From NCBI GenBank assembly GCA_023313575.1, contig JAJTTP010000007.1:1674001-1738000 (forward strand): 64,000 nucleotides of DNA. Direction: 5' to 3'. The position numbers were made by a program, and so were the translations under genes. Every line of letters begins with the position of its first letter. The first letter of the stretch is position 1. Positions 11,801 to 22,863 of the stretch are shown here, piece after piece. Source of the DNA: Eutypella sp. D-1 (lineage: Eukaryota > Ascomycota > Sordariomycetes > Xylariales > Diatrypaceae). The notes under the pieces were generated by a model, which saw only the letters and a program-made list of their open reading frames with translations, did no database searches and was not told the DNA's origin.

Positions 11801-14184
11801 TTGTGGTTTGTGTAGAACCCTGTCTCTTATGCGCTGAATCCCGTTATATGCTCGGTTTGTTATCGTAGTCTTTGTTTGTGTCCCCATGTCTTGCATCGCT
11901 GCTCGTGGAGCATTCTACGATGAAAAATAGCAATTGCATTAACAGAGAGCGGAGGCGAGAACTTGAGATGATGGATTTTTTTTTCACATTGGCATATTCC
12001 GAGCTCGAGTGACGTAACTAACTGCAACATTTTACACTTGGTGAAATTTGTTCTGCTTGGTCATCTTTACCGTACAAATCTTATTTTCGCAGCAAGTTTA
12101 CATAAACAAGTCTAATCCAAATAAGGATTAGGTGCATCTATAAGTTACATACAAATTTGAGTGTACGAGTATTAAGTACCGAAAAGTACTGCTCTGGCAT
12201 CACAAAGAACACAGACCGGCCAACATAATATTAATCTTTACATAGATATGGCATCGTGGCTCTCGTGATCAGGTAGTTCAACAGCATCCATGTGGTATGA
12301 CATGTTTGACACCGGCAGGCTGGTTAGGTACTTTCATATCAGATCTCAACTGTCACAAACAGCATGCATTGATACCCAGTAGGCAAGACAGTGGACAGCA
12401 TCAACCTACTACCGTATAGATACCTCGTAGGTACCTACCCGAGTGCCTAAATCGTGGCATACAATATGTACACAGATGTATATCTATGGATGAGCAGTGA
12501 CACAGTAATGGGAAACGGGAGGTCTGAAGAGGTGTAAATCACCCAAGCACGTTATGTAAGGCACGATCGAGGAGATCCAAAGGTCCACTTAACATCGTTC
12601 CTCTAGCACCGCTCTAGTACCTGCTAGGCCTAGTGATGGTGTAAAGACTAACTACTATTGGACTAACATCTACACCTGGGCAAGGACCCCTGAGCTCATC
12701 GCGACCCACAAATTCTCTATTTATGGGGTCCCGATCTCCAGACCCTTGAAGGCATATCGGCCATCAGACATGCATTGCGGTAACCCCCAGACCCACATAC
12801 CAGGATAAGAGCTCTTATTCCTTTTTCTTTCTCTATCTCTTTCTGTACAACACTGCGAACTCTATGATATACACGCCTCTTTTTACAAACTACACACCAT
12901 ATTACCACGTGTAGCATATGAAGCACAGCTTTCACAATTAGTTGACTATCGCCCTAGTCCCTGACTATCTGGGTAGTTTTCCCCCTTATCATGCTCTCCT
13001 TTCCCCTTTTAGCCATGATATACCGTGACGTACATACACCTACATGCTGTTTCCTCCACCGTGACTATGTTACGTCCGCTCCGGGGCGTCCCCATTATAG
13101 AGGACTAGGCTTTCCCGACGGGTGGGTTGTGGTTGATTCCTCTCGGATAGGGGTCAACCCGTCTTCTAAGTGGATATCGTCAATATGTCTCTGATTTTTG
13201 ACTAAAAGCCCATGAGCCCACGATGATAAGCATTCGGGGATTCTGCTGCTCTCGTGCCCTTTCTCCGAACCTGTTCATCCCTCAGTGTCCTAGCTCGCTA
13301 CTGGCTCGCCATCCTCCCTGCTATGCTACACTTTGCCTCAAGTCGTTGACGTATAGCACAACGCGGACGAATCTTAATCGTCGAGTTGTCTCATTCTACG
13401 CACACCCTATAGGCTGAAGTACATGCATACTGCTTCCCATTGCTGTATGGAGGGTCTTGACGCAAGCGTACCTAATTTCGAAACCTCGCTCCCCCCCCCC
13501 CCCCCTTCTTCGCAAGGACTACCCACTCAGCGATCTTGACCCGGCCTTCTAGAGCGGTTCGCGCTGGTCGTCTGTACGGGTCGATCCGCTCAGGCAGTAG
13601 CGTCGTCTCGGAAAGGTGAAGCGAAGCTGTGCCCCTTGAACTCGCGGTATAATCCCTACAAGGTAAGCCTCGGCGGCCACTCCGCTTTCACTTGGGTTTT
13701 TTGCTTGTTTGTTCTTTTATTTTTCTTTTATAAAAGATTACGTATCCATCTAGGCTATGACCTAGGCCATCCCTATCTACAGCCCCCTAGCTAAGTAATC
13801 ATATAGCGTCGATATCCGATAGCTGAGCCTTGAAGCCATTCTTGAGATCAGCAGCGTATGTCGATCAGGTACATTTTGATTGGCCTTTAGCTGCACTCTC
13901 TTTAGCCTGTGTTTGGACTTCCCCTTATATTAACTGAAGAACCGAGCCTCAAGTGGAGTTGGTATCCCCCAGTTCTAGATTCTAACTCTCATGAACTGAC
14001 TTCTTTATCAGATCGACCTCTCAACCCGCCACAGTTTTTAGACCTGGCTACGGTGGCTGTATGAGACCATTTATTTTCGAAAAGCTGTTCCTACTACGTT
14101 TCCCTTGTCACTTCTAGGAACGGTTTTGAGAATTCACGCCACCACAAAGATTCCTATGTCGACCCTGCTTGCTTATAGACAAAC
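7053..14184. other. Seven-kilobase gene-free region
   Basis: No open frame here carries a recognisable domain, and I could not join neighbouring frames by plausible splice sites into a protein-like product. Base composition is ordinary and differs from the AT-rich retrotransposon block, so it is not a RIP-mutated island. It contains a CA dinucleotide run at 8790-8817, a poly-C tract near 13491-13505 and T-rich pieces near 13700. The first few hundred bases are the upstream flank of the zinc-finger gene and the last several hundred are upstream of the cryptochrome. Long non-coding transcripts are possible but cannot be seen. Confidence 0.5.
8790..8817. repeat. (CA)n microsatellite
   Basis: About fourteen consecutive CA units, followed directly by GTGTGTATATATATA, so the tract and its flank can fold on themselves. 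Read directly from the sequence. Confidence 0.95.
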
Positions 14185-16577
14185 ATGACCGAGAGAAACG
14201 TCCTCATCTACCTCATCCGCCGGGACTTGAGGGTATCTGATAATCCGATCCTTCATAGTCTTGCGACCTCCACGGATCATGGTTTCACTCATCTCCTTCC
14301 CCTGTACATATTCCCACCCCACCAGATAGAGATATCTGGTTTTTTGAAAGAGGGTCAACATTCACCCTATCCCGAGGCTAAAAGCGCAGTCGGTGGGTTC
14401 TGGAGATGCGGGCCACACAGAACCAAATTCATCGCCCAGTCGGTGTGGAACCTGCGCGAAAACCTTCAAAGGCTGGGAAGTGACTTGACGACGCGGGCAG
14501 GTCCCTTTGGCGAGGTACTTCAGAGTGTCATCAATAAGGTGAGACAAAAGAAGTTTAAAGTGGGGGCAGTCTGGATGGTGGAAGAAGAGGCGGACGAGGA
14601 AAAACGGGACGAGGCAGCCATATCGGCACTTTGCTCGAAAGAGGAGGTTCAGTTTGAACTGTGGCCCGATGAGAAATACTTCGTTGATGAGTGAGTCGCC
14701 TACCCCATGAACCAAGCAGAGGTTGTAGTAGCCCAGAACAGACGCTAACTAGAATGATACATCTAAGCCGAGACTCGAAGCTAAGCACTTCTCAGGACCT
14801 TCCTGATATCTATACATCATATAGGAAATTAATGGAGCCACTGAGGGAGAAGCCGAGGCCGGTCTTGCCTGACCCGGAGAAAGGCAGCTTACCTAATCCT
14901 ATAGATCATCTGGATCTTACGGATAAGGAAGATAGGTTTGAGGTGCCTCTTGCATTCGAAGAGCTTGAAAAGGCGTTGCTAGAGCCCCTGAAAACCGGGC
15001 AGCCGCAAATAACCCCGATCCCCGAAGGCGCCGTGTCCGCGCACCCGTTCTCCGGGGGAGAGGACAGAGCGCAGGAGCGATTGCGCGATCTTGTCAAGTC
15101 TGGCTACGCAAACACCTATAAGGCTACCCGCAACGGGTTAATGGGTACGGAGTTTAGTACTAAGCTCTCGGCTTACTTGGCCCAGGGTTGCATCACAGCG
15201 CGGCAGGTTCACGAGGCGCTCGTCGCGCTCGAGGACGGGACGTCGGACGAATTTGCCGAGACTGAGGGATATGGCCTGGGAGAGAATGAGGGCACCAAGG
15301 CGATCCGTTTTGAGCTTCTGTGGCGCGACTATATGCGCCTCTGTACGCGCAAGTTTAAGTCTCGGTTGTTTCATCGGTCTGGCTTTCGGGACGATCATAG
15401 CAGCAAGTGGAAGTCGCCCAAGTCGATGCATGAACCGAAAGAGACGGAGAAAAGCGGACCAGAGGAAGAGGCGGCCGCCCCGGAGGATCAGGGGAAGTCG
15501 GATAGTGAAAACGGCAGCAACAACAAGGATGATGTCGACGAGATTCTCCGAAGACTCTTTGCTGGCACAACGGGCATGGGACTGATCGACGCGTCGCAGC
15601 GAGAGCTGTTGCACACGGGGTATACATCGAACCGAGCGCGGCAGAATGTGGCGAGCTTCCTGGCGAAGCATCTGTGCGTGGACTGGCGGTGGGGCGCTGA
15701 GTGGTACGAGTCGTTGCTGGTGGACTACGACGTGAGCTCCAACTGGGCGAACTGGCAGTACGTCGCCGGCGTGGGCAACGACCCGCGCGGCGAGGCCCGC
15801 ATCTTCAACCCCGTCAAGCAGGCCTTCGAGTACGACCCAGCCGGCGACTACGTCCGTCGCTGGGTCCCCGAACTCCGCTCTCTCGAGCGTCTCGAGAACC
15901 TCTTCCAGGCTTGGACCACCCCACGTGAGGAATGGGAACGCCTCGGTCTTGATGGCCTCGAGATGGCTGAGAAGCCTGTCAAAAAGATTGATTTTGTCGT
16001 CGAGGGGAAACCCAAGAGTTCTCGGCGCCCCTTTCATCGTCGCCATGGTAGGGGTCGTGGAGGTGGAGGTGGAGGTGGCGGCGGCAATAGTGGTGCTAGA
16101 GGTGACAATGACAGTACTGCTGCCGGCGGACAACATGAAGGACAGGCTGTGGCACCTCGCGTTGCCCCCCCTGCGACTGTTACATCAAATCCCAGTGGGA
16201 TAGCCTACGTCCCACATGGACAAGTCGGCAATTTTGCTCCTTACAACAGTTACAACCACCCCCGAGGCGGGTTCCGCGGCGGTTGGGGCCACAGCTTCAG
16301 CGGTTACCGTGGACGGGGTGGCTACAGTGGAGGCAGGAGTGACTATCGCGGCGGAGGGGGAGGGGGAGGAGGACGGTACCGTGGAGGAAGGGTCGCCGGT
16401 AGCCATGGCCACGACCACGGCCATTGGCAACAACACGGATATATGCTCCCCCACAGACCGATACAGCAGTGGATACCACCCTACATAATTCCGCCACCTA
16501 CACATCCGCCTCCGCATCAGTATCCGCCCTCGCACCCGCATGCTCAACATTCAGCGCCACCTCCTCCGCCGCAGTAG
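14185..16577 (+). CDS. Cryptochrome-DASH (photolyase/cryptochrome family)
   Basis: Exons 14185-14690 and 14768-16577 give 771 residues. The intron has a GTGAGT donor, GCTAAC branch site and AAG acceptor, and the junction restores FVDDRDS, a DASH-type linker motif. Residues 1-165 are the antenna-binding Rossmann domain (LIYLIRRDLRVSDNP). Residues about 270-560 are the FAD-binding domain: TRNGLMGTEFSTKLSAYLA, then TGYTSNRARQNVASF, WRWGAEWYE, DYDVSSNWANWQYVAGVG and NPVKQAFEYDPAGDYVRRW, all family hallmarks. From about 590 to the end the protein is a Gly/Arg tail with RGG-like repeats and His/Pro-rich stretches, a feature of fungal DASH proteins that may bind nucleic acid. DASH proteins bind FAD and a folate antenna and act as blue-light receptors or single-strand DNA photolyases. 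Position near carotenoid genes suggests shared light control, which is inference. Confidence 0.93.
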
Positions 16578-17172
16578 GACTTCGTGGCGGGGGGGGGGGG
16601 GGGGTGTAGAAGGGCGAAGATTGTGAGCGCCAGCCGCATCAGGGAGGTTTATTATCGCCGCAAATAAGCACGATGGATGCAAAAAATTAGACGCGGAAAG
16701 GCTATACACGGGTTTAGCAGCTGTGCTGCAGTGAGTTTTGTTTTTGGTAGTTTCGTGCATCGGGTGGAGGAGTTTGATCAATTGGGGAGATAGTCGTACG
16801 TAATTCATGTTGTGCATTCAAAAAAATGGCCCAGCTAAGAAGCTGGTGCGAGTTTGGTGTCGTCGCTTTGACGGCCTACAGAATAGTTTAATATGCATCA
16901 ACCCGTCGCTCTAGTTCCTATATCGGTTTTTATCGACACTGATCTATAAAATAAGTGTACGCAGAATTCGTAGCCTCTTGATAGCGTAGCTTATATCCCG
17001 TCGCAAAACGATTTCCAACTTCTATGTATCCCGCTGCCGCAGACCGCAACCCCTCCAAAAAATGCGATAAGTTGATGCTCCGCGATTCTATTTGCCATAT
17101 TCTGATTCAAGATGAGAAGTGTGGAAATGGGGGACGGGGAGACAGTGTAAATAGGCAAAGGTCCAAGATGAC
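16578..17172. other. Intergenic between convergent genes
   Basis: This stretch lies between the 3' ends of the cryptochrome and the thioesterase genes. It has a poly-G run near 16590-16604 and AT-rich 3'-UTR-like sequence. No gene is seen. Confidence 0.6.
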
Positions 17173-18282
17173 TTAGAACCCCTCGCCAAGTGGCGCCAGC
17201 TTGACGTTCCGGGGAACGACGAACAGGGCCTTGGCCGAGACGGTAACTTTGCCGTTGAGGGACTCAACGGCGCCCTCGACCCAGAGTTTGCGATCGCTCT
17301 TCCTCTCCTTCCCAGCATCCGCCGGGCCTCGTCCTGACCACCAAGATTCGCCCTTCTTGGCATCTGGGATCTCTTTCACCTCGCGGTCCTCATCGGGGAT
17401 GATGGGGCGAGCGCGAACGACATAGAATTCCAGATCGTACGTGGGAGCACGGTAGGTGAGCTCGAGGCGGGCCGTGACGCCGACGCGGGAGGGGAAGTGT
17501 AGGATGGCGGCGCGGCCGAGGCTCTCGTCGAGCACGGTGGCCAGGGCACCACCGTGCACCACGCCCGGCCAGCCCGCCGTGCCCCCGCCGAAGTACACCA
17601 CGCTAACGCACTCGCCCGTGGCCGCGTTGCGGAACACTCGCTGATACGCGAGTCCCCGCGCCCCCGCCAGCGCCCCCGACGTCAGCCGCAGTCGCCGCCG
17701 CCGCTCCTCCGCCTCCACGTCCACCTCTGCGCCGTCTGACGGGAGCGTCGTGTATGCGTCCCACGACGTCCAGGATGGGTCGGCAGATAATTGCTTCACG
17801 ATGGCTAGCGACGCTGCCTTCCGCTGGATCATGCCCAGCAGCTTTGCGTCCTCGTCGGAACCCGGCTCCGCGAGCGCTGGGGGGTCGATGGTGAACCGCA
17901 CTACGGTGCCCAGGACTAGGCCTATAGCGAGAACGTACGCCGCGTTGCGGATACCACGACCACGTGGCTCGGGGGGTGGCTCATAAACCTCATATTGCTG
18001 CTGCTGGCTCTGGCTTGTGTCTGGTTGTTCTGGAAGCGGTGGCGGGAATGCGGACAAGGGGGCTGCGCCGGGTGTGGGTTGGCCGGCATTGCTTTTCGGC
18101 GGCCCGGCGTTTTGAAGTCGGGTTGACGTCGTCAGAAGCCTAGCACATTGTCCTGCAGGGGGAAGTTTCTGGGCTGACGCCTTATATCGGTTTACCACGT
18201 GCGGCATGTATAGCCGAGGCGAGGGAGCTGGATGCGAAATCGGCAGCCGGCACAGCTGCTGCTGGATTCGACCACGCATCAT
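17173..18282 (-). CDS. Hotdog-fold acyl-CoA thioesterase (PaaI/THEM4-like), probably mitochondrial
   Basis: A single exon of 369 residues from the ATG at 18282. The frame runs on to 18339, but the upstream 19 codons are Lys-rich and would spoil the targeting sequence. The N-terminus (MMRGRIQQQLCRLP...) is Arg-rich and low in acidic residues, like a mitochondrial presequence. A Gln/Pro-rich linker follows, then a hydrophobic segment AAYVLAIGLVLGTVV near residues 115-130 that may anchor the protein in the inner membrane. The hotdog domain has the characteristic GVVHGGALATVLDES (HGG near residue 240, with a downstream acidic residue), then RVGVTARLELTYRAP. Such enzymes hydrolyse acyl-CoA thioesters; the substrate is unknown. 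The gene is transcribed away from the carotenoid genes, from a shared upstream region with the next gene. Family is clear, localisation is inferred. Confidence 0.8.
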   Translation of the reverse strand: MMRGRIQQQLCRLPISHPAPSPRLYMPHVVNRYKASAQKLPPAGQCARLLTTSTRLQNAGPPKSNAGQPTPGAAPLSAFPPPLPEQPDTSQSQQQQYEVYEPPPEPRGRGIRNAAYVLAIGLVLGTVVRFTIDPPALAEPGSDEDAKLLGMIQRKAASLAIVKQLSADPSWTSWDAYTTLPSDGAEVDVEAEERRRRLRLTSGALAGARGLAYQRVFRNAATGECVSVVYFGGGTAGWPGVVHGGALATVLDESLGRAAILHFPSRVGVTARLELTYRAPTYDLEFYVVRARPIIPDEDREVKEIPDAKKGESWWSGRGPADAGKERKSDRKLWVEGAVESLNGKVTVSAKALFVVPRNVKLAPLGEGF

Positions 18283-19339
18283 TGCACCCCGCCTTATTTT
18301 TTTCCTTATCTGGATTGGCTGAACCTTGGTGAAGCTCAATGCCTTCTATCGAAACATTTTGCTGTCTGGGAATTGGTTGTCTCAGAGGTATAGGTAAATA
18401 GGCGTGGTTGTTAGGTGAAGAGTCTCCTATCAACAGCTCCGATACACCTAAACCTAACTGAACCTCGGAAATCGGCGGTTGAACGCTCCGACCTTGGTAA
18501 GTCGGGCGGGCGGCTGAAGCTAGATACATAGGTACATCTATAACTATCAAGTTGATTACCTATTTGGGCTTAGTTCCGATTTAACGAGAGAAAGTAGCCT
18601 ACTGGAATCTTGAAATCCCCCTAACCCCTTTGACCCCCTGCCCCTGAGCTAGGTTTTACATATAGCGATGTAAATCTATGATTTCATGACTGATGATAGC
18701 TACGCGCTACGACTTGTCTGTCCTAAACTGTTGTCTTCTGTTAATCCTTATTACACCAAAATTATGTTGCCAAAGAAACCGGACTGTCAGACCAAGAGAA
18801 TTGAGGTACCCGTTCCCGTCAAGATACTCAGGTACAGGTACAGGGCACTACGGGTTTAGGTACAATTTTAAATTCTTAACCTTCTTGCGCGTAGCACACA
18901 CTGTTGACAATTCATGTGTAAATTCATTGATAGAAGAAAAAGCAATGGTAACCCTCATCGAGAAATGGGGAGATCTCACAGTAATCGGCACCTATGTTGC
19001 TCTCCGTTCTCACATTATTCAATTTCTGGATCCCGGTGCAGATTGATCATATGCCGTACAAGAGCAGCATTCCTTGCTGCAGACTACCAGGACCTATATC
19101 TCATGGCATTCCTTTAGGCATGATTTAGAGAGTCATGCATTGGAGACTCACCGGCAATCTTTGGGTTCCTTCTAACATGATATAAAGTTTGCGTCATTCT
19201 GCTCAGGAGCGAGCTTCCGCGTACACATTTATACCTCTAGCATATTTACTTGTTATATATAGCCTGTGCGGTTGGTGGTTTTTCCTTCCCAGCTAGAACA
19301 AGACTCTCATTATTTACGGGAGATTGGCTGCTGCACGCC
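18283..19339. other. Divergent intergenic region, thioesterase / carotenoid synthase-cyclase
   Basis: About 1 kb separates two divergently transcribed genes and must hold both promoters. A TATAAA lies near 19183, about 155 bases before the downstream start codon. Paired GATC motifs lie at 19029 and 19045. No open frame here resembles a protein. Confidence 0.55.
19029..19048 (+). promoter_or_regulatory. Candidate light-response element (paired GATC)
   Basis: Two GATC tetramers 12 bases apart, with GATT directly before the second, about 300 bases upstream of the carotenoid synthase/cyclase start. Fungal white-collar GATA-type factors bind closely spaced GATC/GATN motifs in light-regulated promoters. 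The match is short and could be chance; it is listed because of the gene that follows. Confidence 0.25.
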
Positions 19340-21277
19340 ATGGGCTGGGATTACCTGCTCGTGTAAGTATCATATCGCTTGGTGAAGATTTCCCTCACAC
19401 CACATGAGACCGATAAGACTAAGATGCTTTTCATGTAGGCACGTGAAGTTCACCATACCCCTGGCTGGTCTTCTCACGTTTATCCTCAGACCTCTCCTAT
19501 CACGGACAGATTTATACAAGACCTCTGCCCTGATAGTTATTGCATTCACCGCCGCGCTACCATGGGACTCGTATCTGATCCATCAGCGAATATGGACGTA
19601 TCCAGAAGATGCAATTCTGGGACTGACGCTTTGCGCCGTACCCGTCGAGGAGCTGTTCTTTTTCGTCGTCCAGACTTACATCACATCGATGTTCTACATC
19701 CTGGTGAACAAGACGTCCTTCCACCCGCAGTACTTCTCTAACAAGTCCGATTCTTCACCTTTGGCGAAAAAGGTTCGGAGATATGGGCAGTATACGCTTA
19801 CCGTGTTCATTGCGATTGGCGTGTACCTCGTGAGAAAAGGCCAAGAAGGGACCTACCTCGGGCTCATCCTGGCTTGGGCTTGTCCGTTCGCTCTCCTGAC
19901 GTGGACGTTCTCTGGCCTGTTTATCGTTAGACTTCCCTCAGCTAGAGTTGTTCTTCCTATCCTCCTACCTACGCTATACTTCTGGTTGGTGGACGAGTTG
20001 GCGCTTGGGAGGGGCACATGGGGCATTGAGTCGGGAACGAAGCTTGATATCCGCTTATTCGGGGATCTGGACATAGAAGAGGCTGTTTTCTTCCTAGCCA
20101 CTAATTGCCTCATCGTCTTTGGTCTGATCGCATTTGATCGGGGCACGGCCGTGGTAGCCACGTTTCCCCATCTTTTCCCCGAAGTACCAGAAACGCCATC
20201 GCTATCGTTCGTGCTCAGGGGCGTCTTCACGAGTGCCGAGAAATACGATGTGGCACGCGTGAGAGGCCTGAGGGATGCTGTGAGCAGGTTGCGCAAGAAG
20301 AGCCGGAGTTTCTACTTGGCTAGCTCGGCCTTTCCAGGCCGACTACGCATCGATCTCATAATCCTGTGAGTTCAGCCGTGAAATTAGAGGCAAAATACTG
20401 ATATATCTACAGGTACTCCTTCTGTCGAGTAGCAGACGATCTAGTCGACGAAGCTCGCTCCCAGGAAGCAGCCCTCGATTGGATAGATAAGTTAACCAAG
20501 TATCTAGACTTAGCCTACATCTCAGATTCCGAGAAGGCTGCCGCCACAACCCACAGTCTCGACAGCTTCGTTGACGGAAACTTTCCCGAATCAGCACGCA
20601 CGGCTCTTAAGCTCTTGCCGACAAAGTGCCTCCCTAGGGAGCCTTTCTACGAACTACTGGAAGGGTTCAGAATGGACCTGTCATTCACGCAATCGGATAG
20701 CCCACCGAGCGGCGGTGGGGTCATTCACTTCCCTATCGAGGATGAGCAGGCGCTCGAGCTATACGCCCACCGTGTGGCGAGCACCGTTGGCGAGCTATGC
20801 TTGTGGCTCGTCTTCTATCACTGCCAGACACGGTCGCTCCCTGAGGACACGAAGACGAAACTCATCGGAGCAGCGCGCACAATGGGGCACGCGCTGCAGT
20901 ACGTCAACATCGCACGCGACATCCGGGTTGATGCTGCAATGGGCAGGGTCTACCTACCAACGAGCTGGTTGCGGCAGGAGGATGGGGGACTTACGCCCGC
21001 GGACATCGTCCGCGATCCCGGCCAACCCGCCGCGGAGCGCCTGCGACAGAGACTCCTGGACCTCGCGTTCGCGGAGTACGCGCGCGCTCGTCCCATAATG
21101 AGCGCACTTCCCGGCGAAGTTCGCGCCCCCCTCGTCGTCGCTGTTGAGAGTTACATGGAGATTGGGCGCGTGCTGCGCGAGCGCGCCGGCATCCCCTCCG
21201 GCAAAGACCCACGCCGCGCCACGGTACCTCGTATTAGGCGCTTGTGGGTCGCCTGGAAGAACCTCTCATCGGTTTGA
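19340..21277 (+). CDS. carRA: Bifunctional lycopene cyclase / phytoene synthase
   Basis: Three exons, 19340-19362, 19439-20365 and 20413-21277, give 604 residues; the introns are 76 and 47 nt. The tiny first exon encodes MGWDYLLV and joins to HVKFTIPLAGLL, as in fungal AL-2/CarRA. Residues 1-240 are the membrane-embedded cyclase with two internal repeats, each having an acidic-aromatic motif: PVEELFFFVVQTY in the first and LDIEEAVFFLATN in the second. Residues about 275-600 are the phytoene synthase, with DDLVDEA (D325, D326, D329) and NIARDIRVDA (D486, D490) as the two magnesium-binding Asp-rich motifs. The enzyme joins two geranylgeranyl diphosphates into phytoene and later cyclises lycopene ends, in ER-type membranes. 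It reads towards phytoene desaturase 1.6 kb downstream. Length and motif set are complete, so an active enzyme is likely. Confidence 0.95.
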
Positions 21278-22863
21278 GGAGGAATACAAGATATGGTTGC
21301 ATAGAATTGCTACGAATACGATACGTTCGCAGCATGTCGGGGCTGCTCAGAACACCTTAGATCACGCTTTGCTTTATACAGGCACCTACCACTGTACCCT
21401 ATGATAGATGCAATTATACCCTTCTATATTCTGACAATCCTGCAAACCGGATTTCCGTGTTTCTCGTCGGTCGTGTATCTAATTGCTACCGAGCAATAGT
21501 CCACAGAAAACTATAAGGTAGCAAGTAGAACGAGAGTTGTTGTTATACTAGGTAGGACCTCAATTTGCACCCGTAGTTGCGGAAGTGGAATCGAATTGTG
21601 CCGCGCGCATAATATGTCACACCGTTCATGGTATGTAACGTACGATGCAGGGGAGACTCCGTATATCGTTTGATTAGGTAGATACATTATTTAGTTACCC
21701 CTGGACATCCCGTAGGTGTACGCTAGATTTTCATGTGCATCGTTCGGGAGGTATACCCACCGCTTCACAGCAGGAGTCCTATGGACCGGGCGGTCGGCCC
21801 TTAGTTGCTCAACTTTCTCCTCTCCTTGTTCCTCTCTCTTAGTTTAACTACATCTTTACCGTCATTTCAGTGACAGTATAGATGAGATGAGATGCGGCTC
21901 GTCCCACTCGGTGAAGGAATCTAAGACATCAGGCTAGATGATGAATCATGAGTTCCGCACACAGCTACGTACGATCTTCTCAAGCTCGTATAATATCAAT
22001 ATCATGCAAGGACTTTTGGTATTGTTATCATGATTATTTTGATATATCTAATTTCACATTCCTGGCGCATGCGGACTCTGTGGAGGGCAAGAATAAACGT
22101 GTATGGGTCATGATGCAACAATGCGTTAAGGACAATATAGGGGCGGCGGTGGCATTTGGCCCACACGGGTTAGACGGTGATGACTAGCGCGGTGTTTATT
22201 CGCGATCCGTACGTGGAAGTCAGGGGCTTGATGATCGTTTGCAAGCGGGCTGACTTGGGCGGCCAGTCACATTACTCCTCCTGTACCCCGGAACTTAACA
22301 TACCTAGAGGCTTGATGTCAACAAGTCTACCACTAACTACGTAGTAAATTCGACGACGTATGATATATCAAAGGTACTAAATCAGTCTGTCTATGCCTGG
22401 CTAACAACATAGCGTGAAGACTTGACCCGTCAATGATGACTACAATACTCTGTAATGTTTCTAGGTGGCTCGCCCGAGAAACCTGGAGACCCGGTAGATG
22501 CGATATTCTCATTCCTCCCTCGACAAGGTTCAAACATACCTAGGTAGTTCAGGTAGGTTATGGGCCACTTGTCAAGGCTGGATTTTCACGCAACACTACT
22601 GTCTTATACTCTATTCTTTCTTCTTCAGTTTTTCCCGTCAGGGCATGTTCGGACGATCTGGAGTTGCAGTCTTGTAGGTTGGGTGCGGAGAGAGTGCTGG
22701 GTATCTGTACCGAATACACTTCATGGCAACATCTCAACCCTAGCCATACAGTTTCGAAAGTCGAACACCGACGTCCATCAGACCCGGTATTTCGATCTCG
22801 CCCCTTTCCCTTCTCATCTACCCTGCCTAGCTCTCATTGGTTGAAATAAGGTCAAAGTTCGAG
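21278..22863. other. Intergenic between the two carotenoid genes
   Basis: This 1.6 kb separates two co-directional pathway genes. No opsin, oxygenase or other coding sequence is recognisable in it. Isolated GATC sites lie at 22655 and 22794, 70-210 bases before the next start codon. It presumably carries the terminator of the first gene and the promoter of the second. Confidence 0.55.

Noticed and set aside
15138..16136. Open frame of 332 codons on the minus strand inside the cryptochrome gene
   Set aside because: It is antisense to a strongly supported photolyase-family reading frame and its translation has no domain; the GC-rich codon use of the real gene keeps the opposite frame open.
21278..22863. 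Possible opsin or other carotenoid-cluster gene between the synthase and desaturase
   Set aside because: All frames are short and none shows helices with a retinal lysine or any other recognisable motif.
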